A stretch of DNA of 64,000 nucleotides, taken from assembly GCF_028372415.1 (NCBI RefSeq), contig NC_092877.1, positions 389,124,342 to 389,188,341 on the forward strand, given 5' to 3'. Both the position numbers and the translations under genes were made by a program. The stretch is from Notamacropus eugenii (lineage: Eukaryota; Chordata; Mammalia; Diprotodontia; Macropodidae). Shown in pieces: positions 28,701 through 40,700 of the stretch; position 1 is the first letter of the stretch; every line of letters starts with the position of its first letter. The notes below the pieces were generated by a model. It saw only the letters and a list, made by a program, of their open reading frames with translations. It ran no database searches and had not been told where the DNA came from.

Positions 28701-31700
28701 GCTCGCTTTGGCCCACCAAGGCAAAGATCTGTCAGCCCAAGGTGTCATGCCAAGCCACCTGCAGCCACCTGTGACGGGGCATCCTCCACAGTGGAGGGGC
28801 ATGATGCCCCTGGACCTAACCCTTCTCCCTTCCCTTTCCTACCTGAGAGAAGGGGGAAGGAAGGGGTGGGGTAGGTAGGAACCAAGAAGTCAAGAGTCAG
28901 AGGCAAAGCAGCTTTCCTCCCACACCTCTCTGGCATCCCAAAGGAGCTCTTTTCCCTCTCCCTTTCCCATTCACAATTTAATTCTCCAGGTTTTCGAAGC
29001 TCTTTCCCCCTTCCTGGCTGCTGGGTCAAGACTGTGTCTCCTCAGGTACTCTGTCCATCCGGCCTAGCTTGTCTGACGCTGTTTCTGTCACCCAAGGGCC
29101 TCCCTGCTCCTTCCAGACCATCTGAGCCCAGGGACCTCTACTGCACCTTCCTTAGGGCCACCCTGCCTTCCTGGCTCTGTCTAGGGCTCTGAGCCCAAGG
29201 GCTTTTTATGTGTCTCACCAGGCACCCACCCTTCTTCCTACTGTGGAGCCTGGTCATCCATCAGAGATGCTGCCTGAAGTTGGGGTTGAATGGCAGCTGA
29301 CCAAGGCAGGCCTGGTCTGCTGGCCCAGGGAAAGGGGGGAAGGAGGGAAGTGGGATTCTCAGAGGCCAAAGCCCCAAAGCCCAAGGCCTGGACAGCACAG
29401 AATGTGCTCTCAATAGATGACGGTGACTGTGCTGAGCCAGGCGACAGTCTGACCAGGAGCCTGTAAACCAATGCAAATCTGGGAGCACAAAATGGAGCGA
29501 AGCCCTTCCAGCACCAATCCCTTTAAGCAAACTCCTGGGACCCAGAAATGGGGAGCGGATGAAGGAAGGAACACCGGCTTACAGTAGCTGTAGTGAAATT
29601 CATCACGCAAGGTAAAGAAGGAAAGGAGCCTTTACGCAGCCCCTACTGTGTGCTGGGGATGGTGCTGAGTGCTTTACAAATACCTCCGAAGAGCCCCCAG
29701 GAAACAGGGAGCAGTGGTGAAGTCACTGGCTACTCAGGCTCTGAGGCCACATCCGAACTGGGCTCTTCCTGATTCCAGGCCCAGCCCAATCCTGGTCCAC
29801 ACCTAACTTCCTGGCCAACAGGAGAGCGGACAGGCAGTGGGAGAGGGCAGGGAGAAAGGGAAGGACCAGCCCCCAACCCCTTGTTCCTGTCTGGCCCATT
29901 CTGGAGGAGATGTGGACAGGCTGGGGCTCTGGCTCTGGGGCCCAAATAAAGGGCCTTTTTGGAGGGAAAGATGATCCCCAGGGCTAAGTGCACCATGAGG
30001 ACCCTTGTGCTGCCTATCACTCACATTCTGCAAGGGAGCATGCTGCCCTTGAGATAGGGCAGCAGCCCTCAAGAGAGGGGGTCATCGGACGCTGGGAGTG
30101 AAGGGCAGCCAAGACCACACAAGGTTCCCACCCTCCTGGATGCTGGGAGCGAGGGGCAAGGGGGCAGGTTGGGTTTGGGGGTCAGGAATCACTCCATAGG
30201 CACTATTTACCATCTGCTCTTGCGCACTCCTCTGGGCCTGCGAGAACGCTTGCTGAAGCTCACTCAGCACGAGCTCTGACTCATGGGTTCTGAGCGCCAG
30301 GGCTGAGATCTGGGACAGAGTAAGGACAAGTCTGTGGCCTCAGTGGCCCTTCTCCTCCCACAGCACCAAGTTTCTGACCTTGCACCCCAATCCCCTAGGA
30401 TGCCACCCTTTGGGAGAACAGGATAGAGCAGGGGGTGGCCTCAGGTGGCTGCCCACCCACGACAGACACTTCAGAACCGGCCACCATGGGAAGGCTGCCA
30501 GTGATGAAGATTGACCTCCCTCCCTGTGAGCACAGCCCCAACTTCCCAGAGGCCACAGTGCCCAGGTCTTCTCATCAGCCTCTGGGGGTGCACGCACCTG
30601 ACGCCCTGACTCCTCAGAGCTTTGCCTCATCAGCTCCTCCAGCTCCCGCTTGTCCCTGGCCGTCTTCTCCAGCTGGTCGTTCGCTTGCCTGAGCATCCCC
30701 TGAAGCTTCTTCACCTGCGACAGCATCGACCGGACAAGCTCCAGAGGCTGCATCTCTCACCCGGCTGCCCTCCTGCCTCCTCCCCCATGCCCCTCACCCC
30801 CCATCCTCCCTTGCTTTTCAGGTTCCTCTTCTCTCCTTACACTGTAGGCAGGCATAGTCCTTTTAGGATTTTTATCCCTGGTATTCGGCGCAGTGCCGAG
30901 AGCACACAGGAGGTACTGAATCCTCACTGACTGGAAAAACTGAGGCTAAGAACAAGCTATCCACCCCCTGCACTCCTCGTCCCCCCTCATCCCTTAGCTA
31001 GTGATCACTCATCAGAAGAAAGGGGTGGGGACCCGAGCAGTGCCCCCAGGCTCAAGTTCTTCCTTCTACAGAGGAGGTCTACAGGAGGGACTTCACAAAG
31101 GTCACAAGTGAGCTCAGATTCAAACCCAGGGACTGTGACTACACGGGCAGCCAGACTCCAAGAATCCAGGGCAAGTTCCAAAGCCTTGGGTTCAAATCCC
31201 AGATCTGCCACTGCTCTAAGTGCTCTGAGCCTCCATTTCCTTCTCTAAGAAGTGAGCATGATCACATTGCTGCCCCTAGCAAACCCACTGACTTCAGTCC
31301 AAGGAGGTAGCCTCTCTTGGGAGCAGAGGCTGGGTCTCCAAGCCCTGCTAGGCAGAGTAATTCAGCAGCCTCCTCTAGCCCCTTCCTGGCAGAGCCTGCC
31401 CTGCTCCAAGCCAGAGTGGGGACAGGCAGATGCTCTAATGAATCCCAGGAAAGGGTACCACCTAGGCTGGGCCAGGCACTCACCTGGTCTCGGGTCTCAG
31501 CCTCCTGGGTCTGGATCCCCTGCAACTGCTTTTCATAATTGGAGCACATGTCACATCGCCGGCCAAGCTTGTTTCCAGCATTCTGTACCTAAGAACCACA
31601 ACCGCAGAGTCAGGGCAGAGGAGAGAGCCTTCCATGGGAGCCAAGATGCTCCTGGGAGAACAGGGGTCCAACCCTAATTCTTAAAGGAAGACAACCAGGA

Positions 31701-34700
31701 AGTGGTAAGATAGGAAATGCTACAAAGATGCTTTTGACAGAGGACCATGGAAACAGCCACCAGCTGCACAAACCCGGGTAATGGCTCTTAAAAATACAAA
31801 CCCAGAAGCCTTCCCTGTATATTCAGCACACCATGAGCAGCCAGACCCTGAGCCTTCCCATAGCCCGAAAGGAAGAAAGGTGAGCATCCTCCCCAGGGGT
31901 GCACAAAGAACCTTTGCTTCAGGCCCCTTGCTGCTGGGGCTCCCCCAGCACCTTCACTGTTCCCTGACCTGGGCAGCGGCTGAATTTCAAATCATTTCTA
32001 AAGGAAGAAATGCAAAGTGGGCCTTGAGTATCCTTGAGAAATGACACCCCGTTCCTGTCCCATGCATCCTCCGAGGTCACCATTCATCCCCATGCCCCAA
32101 TGCACACATGCACAAATTTGTGTGTCCATGCATGCACACGCACATGCACACGCGCGCGCACACACACACACTCTCTCTCCAGACCCTGAAGGAGGCTGCC
32201 CTAGGGAAGGCCACTTGTAGAACACTCTAAAATAGAACTTAGCCATCCTACTATAACAGCTGGTTCTTGCCCCCTGAGGTACAAAACTTTGTTCTCAGCT
32301 TTAGGCAGAGAAGTGGATGCCTGTGCTGGGCTAAGCCAGTTCCCCTCTCGGGGAGCACCCAGTGAATCTTCCGAAAACACCTGGTTAGGATGAGCCACAA
32401 GTGACAGATCCTCTTCCTGGTGTCCATACAGTAGATCTAAGCGGCATGAAAAGTTACATTTTCGAGAGCAAGAAAGAGAGCGCTCACCTCCTTCTGCAGA
32501 AGATTCCACTCTGTCTCGCTGACGAGGCGGTAGCCACTCGGAGACACATATGCGCTCTCAGCCCCCTGGGTAACACTGGAGAGGAGCGAAGCCGTCTCTT
32601 CCTGTTCAGGAGTCATGGCCTTGATGGCCTTTTCCTGATCTTTGGTCAACATAAACCCACTTGGCATCTGCAGGGATCCCAGGGAGGCTGTATCAAAGTT
32701 CTCAGACACCGAATCTGCTCCCACCAGAGGGCCGAAATCAGATTCCTCGAGGTTCCCAGCAGACTTTGCTTTGTTGTTATACCCCAAAGTTTTGGATTGT
32801 AACGATCCTGAGGTTCCCAGGCTGTCTGTGGACTGTGCCCTCCGAAGGCCGTCCTTAAACATGTCAGTGTCCTGTTTGCTGAATGGATCGCCAGATGGGA
32901 GCAGTAAGTCCGCGTCTAACGAATGGACTGAGCCGTGCGTACTATCTAAATGCTCCTGAGAATTCAAAAGAAAACAAAACCCTCGAGTTGGACAGATCCC
33001 TTCACTCCCTGAGGAAACACGAAAAAAGCACTTTGCTTTTCCGGGCAGTGCATTTTCCCTTAACCAATTCATGCTTCACAACAATCCTAGGAGGTCAGTG
33101 GGTGATGCAATGAGAAGGCTCCCAGACAGTGCCCGGTCACTCTGCCATGATGAGTGAGTGTGCATCGACTGGTGAAGGCCCAGCACAAGAAGAAACCAGG
33201 CTGCAGAAAAGTACAAACTGGAATCAGAGTTAACAGGACTTCCTGCAGCCTCCGGGATATGATGATTTCAACACTGGAAGCGAAGAAGGACGCACATTGT
33301 GTGGCCTATGAAGTGGTGTCTGAACATTGCTGTAAAACAACTGGCCAAAGAAATGAAGCAGATCCTCAAGAACGCAGCCTAAGGCTCCCAGGCCTCACAC
33401 CAGGGGCAGAGGCCACCTCACTGGGGTGACTGGTAATGCCTGGCTCTAATGAGGGGTGCCAACTTTACCTCCTCCGAGTGAGGGAACGCCTCATCCTGCG
33501 TAGGAGCGAAGACCACAGGAACCTTGGCCTCCTCTTCTGTGTCCGTCTTCTCCGGCTCCTTCCTCTTCTTGACTCTTTCCTGCTCATCTTCCTCCTGAAA
33601 CCAACAATACCTCAAGGCCTGACCCGAGCATCCTCTGTGAACCCAGCACAGTCTCTTCCCACCTCCGGACCCTGGCCTGTCCTTGGCCAGACAGTGACCG
33701 TCCCTTGAAGCCTTGGTGTCCCTGTCCACTGCTCCCCCAAGCATCCACCCTGGGCCAGGCCCTCCCAGCAGCCTCCTCAGACTCTACGTGCCCCACAGGA
33801 GTGGGTTGGGCTCCAGTGAACCTTCTCTCACCCTGCACATCCCAAGATGTTCCAGTTGGGGGACAGGGTGACCAAGCCCCTCTCATAAGAATAATCTCCT
33901 CATTGCTAATGCTGAGACAACACCTGAGGCTTGTGAAGCACTTTACAAATGTGACTGAGTCTATGTGTTCGTTCTTTGTTGCCGAAGAAGACCACGCCAT
34001 CACAGAAGTGATGACATGACTTGCTCTTGACTGTGTTTTGAGTGAGGGAGGGCTGTGCAGGTCACCAGCCTCACTTCTCCTCCTGAGCCATCTGAATCCA
34101 GTGACCAGATATTCCTCAGGATGACTGGAGATGACCCAGGATGAGGCAATGGGGGTTGTGACTTGCCCAAGGTCACACTGCTAGTGAGTGTCAAGTGTCT
34201 GAGGTGAGATTTGAACTCAGGTCCTCCTGACTCCTGCACTGGTGCTCTATGCACTGCACCACCTAGCTGCCTACATGACTGAGTAGACGCTAGGATTATC
34301 CCCATTTTACAGATGGGACTTGCCCGGGCAGGGCCATACCTGGTCTCTCTTCTTGCTCTCCTCCACCTGCCGCAGCTGCTCCGAGGTGAGCACCACCTCT
34401 AGCCTCTGCATGTCCCTCATGAGCAGCCGCTGGGACTCCAGGAACTGGTCGTTGGCCCTCTGCCAGGTGTGTTTGAGCTGGTTGTGCTGCTGGCGCTCCT
34501 GCTCCAGCAGGCGGCAAACTGGGGAAACCGAGGCCAGGAGTGAACCCCCAGGGACTGGGACCCCATGGCCAGGGCCCTGGTTCCCTCCCCCCAGAGACCC
34601 TGCTTCCTGAAGGGCCGGCCTGTGGGGCAGAAAGCAGCTCTGCCGCTCCAAGGGGTTGATCAGGACAGTGTCACACACACATACGTGCATACACGTTCTC

Positions 34701-37700
34701 ATACACACATTTCAGAAACACACAGGCATGCACATTCACACTCACATTCTCACACACACCCTCACACACTTTTTCACATACACACACACACACGTGCACA
34801 CACACAGCACAGTGCAAGGTAGACTATGACGGGCAAACAGGAGACACCTGGAACCTCCCCCCCACTGCTGCCACCCTCCAAGCTGGGCCTTGAAGAAAGA
34901 AAAAGATGCTCCCAGGCGGGAAAAGTGGCAGAGGATCCACCAAGACTAGAAATCCCACAACTCGATGACCCAACTGAGAAGACAGAAAGGGCCTCCACCA
35001 TTACCAGTCTAAGGGCCGCTCCAACCCCACCCCTACCCCCACCTCTCAGGTCCCCACGGAGTGAACTGAGCCAAGGGCCTTGGTTATCAAGACCCCACTG
35101 GGCTCAGGGTCTAGTGGCGACTAAAAGGCCTCGGCCTCCCCTCCACCGGGGCTTCCCAGGTCTGGGTGAGGATGACCCAGGAGTCATTGAAGAAAAGATG
35201 ACACAAGACACTCTATTCAGTGACCCCCAAGGAACCCCCAAGCCAGGCCTACAATGGGTTTGGCCCCAGTAACGAGGAGATTCTCTGCAGGCCAGGAGGC
35301 CCCAAACATCCCCTGCAGTCAGAAGGGAGAAGAAGGAGGAAGGAATGCGAGTACTTCTCTTCCTCAGAATTCCAGATGACCAAAAAGGGTATAGACACAA
35401 GGAGGGTGGTCCAGAAAACTCAGCCTGAGGCAAAGGTAGCAGCCTTCACTGGAGGTGGGTTGGCCGGCTCTAGGCCCCAGCTGAGAGAGTACCAGGCTTA
35501 CTCACCACTTTTACCAGCAGTGCCCCCCTCCCCGCCCGGAGACAAGGGAGATGCCAAAATAAAAAGCTGGACATGTGAGAGATGCCCTTTCTGAGCAGGA
35601 CCTGAACACTGAGCCTGGCCCGTCCTCACCTTCATGCAGCTCTTTCCGAAGCTTCTCTGCATCTTCCTGTAAGACAGACTTCTGGGTGTTCAGCACAGCC
35701 ACGTACATCTCGAGGTCAGTCCTACAAGACTTCTCTGCTTCCAAGTAATGATTCAGCTCTCTCACCTGAAAGAAAGGCCCAGCTCTGTGCACATGCAGGG
35801 CACCCTGCTAGGACTTGAACTCAAGGCCCACCCATGACGGGGTCACAAACAGGCTTCAAATTGTAATAATCCCACCAAGAGGCACACTGGAAACACAAAA
35901 GACCCAACTGGCCAGCTGGCATCTTCACTGGCATCTAGGAAGACCCTAGCCACAGCCTCCCACATCCTGGGCTCTCCAAGCATTCCATTTCCCACCCCAC
36001 CCTTCCATGCAGAGTGCTTGGCACTCACTTCAGGGATACCATCTCAACCACACGTCCTTCTCTTCTTGGCATCCCCTGACACCTGCCACTCAAGCATGTT
36101 CTATTCCTTCAGCCAGGCCCACAACCCACACAAAGCTGTGCCAAGTCTTCAAATTCTGACTTTTCATCCCCATCCCTTCTTTCCTCTCAACAGAGGTGCT
36201 CAGCTCCTACTTTGCCCTCAAACAGAGGCTGTCCCCATGTTCTCTCCAATATCTAGAGTCATGGAGGAATTCCTGAGCCTCAAACCCTATCACAGACACC
36301 CTGGGCAAGCCATTTCATGTCTATGTGCCTCACACTTACAAAGATGACCAAAAAGAGGAAAATACATGCTGTTGGAAGGGATAGAGAAAGAGGTGTGCTG
36401 ATGCATTGTTGGAGGAGTTGTAGGTCATTCTGGAAAGCACTTTGGAACAGTCCAAACTGTTATGACCCAGTGATACCACTACAAAGTCTACATCCCCTAA
36501 GACATCAAGAAAGAGGAAAAGCATCTCTATACTCAAGGAAGTGCTTTTCACAGTGACCTACCCCAGGCACTAAGGAGGTGGCCTCCTATTGGGGAATGTT
36601 TCAGAGGAAACTGGGAGACCTCTAGGAACAGATATAGAGCAAAGTGAGCACAGCCTGAAGAATTTATACAATGAAAAAAAACTTTGAAAAATCTTATAAC
36701 TCATCATGGAAATGACAAACTGATGGGGTGATGGTAATGGGGCACAGACTCTGGGAACCCCGGGAATCTCTCCACTTAATCTGGCTTCTCATACCCAAAT
36801 CTGTTACCCTGAACTGAGCCCCTAATCCTAACCCTAAAATGCCATCCTGGATTACTTCCCACCCAAGCCCTCTGTTGTCTGATACCTCCCAATTGTCTCC
36901 AGCTGTTTCCCACCCTTGATTCCATCAGTAGTTACCCCAGTCCCATGGAGATCCTCCTTAGACCTCTCCTCTCAAACTACTAGACCACCCCCAGATCCCT
37001 CCTATATAAATTCCATCTTGCCTCCATGAAGGCACTCAGATTCGATCCAGCTCTGACTCTGTCTAGCTGGGACACCTGTCAATACAAGTATCACAAATGC
37101 TTAGGCTTCTTAAGAGTCAACTCAACATGGCGAATCTTTAATAAACTTTGTTTTACTTTGGCTGAAAGAAGGCTTGAGTCGAATTCATTCAGTAGGAGCT
37201 GGTGTGTCGGTCCCGAGCACGTCAAATCTCAAAATTATGGTTCCCTGACCTCATCAATAGGACCTAGACCCCTAAAAGGAAAAGACCAAGTCTTTGAAAG
37301 CAACCCAGTTCTTGGATTTTCCCATACATTTCAGCAGGCAAGATCTCTGGTGCCTTGGCCCAACAGGATCACCTAATTAGCTTACTTTTCATTTCTTTCT
37401 CCCGGGTTCTCAACCCAATCTACTTAATCCCATCTAGATCCCTAATTAGCCTACTTGATATTCCTTTCACTGTGGCCCCAGGCCTATCCCAGACTACCTG
37501 CCACTCCTTAATCCCACTCAGATTCTTTCACTGGGCCTCTTGTATATGTCTCACACCAATTAAGTCAACGCTGCCCACTTCTATGGGCTCCGATGAACTG
37601 CCCCTAGACTGGAAGGTTTGAGCCTGTGAATTCATTCCAGCAAGACACCACCTATACTGTAGCCTGACATTTCAGGGTTCCCAGCAATCCTATGCTGCAT

Positions 37701-40700
37701 GAGAATCATGAGACCAGAGGCCTGAAGATGAAAACACACGACCTGTTGCTGAGAGAGAGGGAAAAGACTGAAATGCAGAGACCACCAAGCTGGGCACTTG
37801 CTTTGCCAGACCATGCGGCTGTGGATAGGAGACTTTCTTTCCCTGTTGGCTCACAGTAGGGAGGGTAGGCAGTAGTGGGCAGGTTCGGTTTTTAAAAGGT
37901 TTGTTAATTTGTATATTAAGATGAAGGGAGGAAGAAAAGGAGGGAAGAAGAGAGAAAAGGAAAGAGAAAGAAAAAAGAGAAGGAAGGATATACAAAAGCT
38001 AGTCCTCCTAGCGAAGGCCACTCCCTCTCCCAGCCCTGCCTAGAATCTCATATCTTTTCTCTCTTTCCTCTTTACTCATCCAGGGGCCTCAAGGATGCCC
38101 CATTCATCAAAGCCCTTTAAGCTCCCGTATGTCCTGTCCTCCCAATCAGTCCCTAAATGCCTCCCAGAAAAAGCCACCGGCACTGTGTCCTCCTCTGCCT
38201 CGCTCCCTGCCTCACTTTCCAACCTCAATTCCCATCCCCCTCACCCCCAAAGCACCCTCTCCCCTTCTTAACTGCCACTCCCCACAGCCTTTTCTCAGGG
38301 TTCACCCTTTGACACAGCAGGGTTCCCTGACCACCAATCACTGCCTGAGAATCAGGGGAAGCTGATGGAGAAAGACCTTAAACCATTTGGCTGCCATCCC
38401 CCTGCGGGCCACACAAGAATACCTCTCCTACAGACAGGCAGGCCCCCAGAAAACCAGGCAGATTCTTCAAAGTGTGGGTTCCAGACAGATTTTCCCATTT
38501 CTCTGGCGCAGCCACTGGCTCGCTACAGAATCACCAATTTGAGCGAGGCACCCCAGGACTACTCCAATAGCCCGTCATGTTTGTAAAGCCTGCCCGGCCT
38601 GTGAAACTTGAAGGATTCCCTAGGAGAACCCTGTTCTCCCTTACCTCGGCATTCAAAACCCTGACTTACCAGGCTTACAATGTTTCACTCATGTTCATCC
38701 AGCCAAAGGCGTCTCCTAGAAGCACCCCAGAGACGTCCATCTCCCACCACTGGGGAGACCTTGGGACAAGCAGCAAAGCCAGACAGGAACAGGAATGCAG
38801 GGGCACTACAGCCCGGCCTCCCCCAGTGGCCACTCCCCTCCCTGACAATTGAGGTCTCCATCACCTTCACTGAGACAAATCCCCCAGGGCAGGGATTTAA
38901 CATTTCTAGGGCTTCGGGCCCGCTGGGCACAGCGGCCATTTATCACACATCAGGGAGCATTTTTTTGCTTCAGTCTCGAGGATTTTCTACACGTTCAACC
39001 AGGTTTCAGCTATTCCAATACCAATGATTTTTTTTTTTATCCCTTCCACTGGATTTGCTCCGTTTTCTAGAAGTATTTGTGTACGGGTCGGGGCAGAGGG
39101 GAAGGGGCCAGTGCCCCCTCCTCCTCCACTGCCCGGGGGGGGGGGGGGGGTAACGGGAGCCCCTTGTCCTGGAAATGAGGGCTTCTGGGCTGCTTTAAAC
39201 CACAATAAGTGTTTCCCAGTTCTGGCAGTTTTCAGTATTATTTAAAGTAACGTTTTCCCAGAGGCTGTGTTTTCCTCTCTTGAGAAAACCATGTACATTT
39301 ATTGCTGCTACAATTAATTACACTGTTCTCCTAATCTCCTTGTTGGCTCAGGAAGCCCTGCCCTTGTACCGGTTCATTTCCCACCACCTTGGCCTTTTCT
39401 ATTCCTTCCCCCACAGCATTCGCCCTGGAGCCCCTCCATCTTCCCATGAAGCTCTTGAAAGAAGTGCCCTTGCCCCTCATCTGGACGGTCTAACACCTCA
39501 CTCTCCCATTTATCCTGTCTGTCTCCTTTGGACATAGTTGTCTGCAGGCTGTCTCCCTCATCAGGATTGTCTGTGCTCTTTCTTTGTGCCCTAGCACAGA
39601 GACTGATTGGCACACTATGATCATTTAATAAATGTGGACAGAAATGGCCTCGGCTGCACCCCCACCTGCCTCCGGAGACACAGCTCTCCTTAGGGGGAAC
39701 CTGACTTGTGACCCAGATTCACCCTTACCCTCTGAGGTCAAGGAGAGCAAGGGTAGCCAAGACTAACCCTGGCGAACCCTGTTCTGTGGGGCTGCCCTTT
39801 AGGGACAGAGACCTTGCTCTCTTCTCTTGTTCTGCCACAGCCCAGGTGGGTGAGAGAGCAGGTGTCCAGGAGACACTGAGTGGCTAAAGGCAGTGCTGTT
39901 GGCCCAGCTAACCCAAGAGCTCAAGAGGGCAGAGACTGTCTTTTCTCAGAATGGTGACTGGCACACAGCCGGCACTTAATGTTTAGTGACCAACAATCTC
40001 ATTCTTCAGTGTCTGGGGCTCTCCTGAACTAACTGACTTTAGTCCTTGGCATCGATGGGGTCACCCTAAGCTACAAGTCATTTCCCCCAGGTTCTGTGAG
40101 AGCCAGAGAAGGTGGTTACTGTCTGACCAACCCAGCTCGGGGCTAAGAAGTGGAGGGGGAGCTTCCCAGTCCTCAGGTATTCAGGCTCCAGGCTACAAGT
40201 ATTATCTCATCTGATCTTCCAGGGGCTGACACTACACCCAGAGTTCTTGGAAGTAACTAATCTAGGACTTGAAACTACCAAAGAGAGGCATGAAGACTGA
40301 CCCACTGAGCAGGAGGGTGACATGGGGCAGCCCCACGCTTGGAGAGCTTCACTTTGGCAGCTATGTGGGAGAGAGATGGGGCAGGAACAGGGAGCCTGGA
40401 GAGGGGAGGGCCTGGCTGAGGGTGGCACACTGTGAACGCAGAGGATCATGGACAGAAAGAACACTGCATGAGGACTACAGCCTGGTTGTGTGGGCAAGAG
40501 GGAAGGTGGAAAGAAGGGAGGGGGTGGAAGAAAAGAGAATGAGTCAGAGACGTCTCTGCACCAGTCAGTCTGAGAGGCTGAGACTCCGGCTACACGGCAA
40601 GATCTAGGCGTACTCAGAACAGTGGAGGCCATGAAGCCCCCCAAGAACTGAGGTTACTGAGAGGGTAGAAACCAAGCCTCCAGGATCCAGCAAAGGAGGA

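Noticed and set aside
33961-34275. tRNA genes in SINE heads
   Set aside because: The tRNA-like parts are diverged, sit in dispersed SINEs and lack a full cloverleaf.
38129-38852. Cluster of open frames of 73-115 codons
   Set aside because: Low similarity to anything recalled, overlapping in several frames, no splice or start support; GC-rich intron chance frames.
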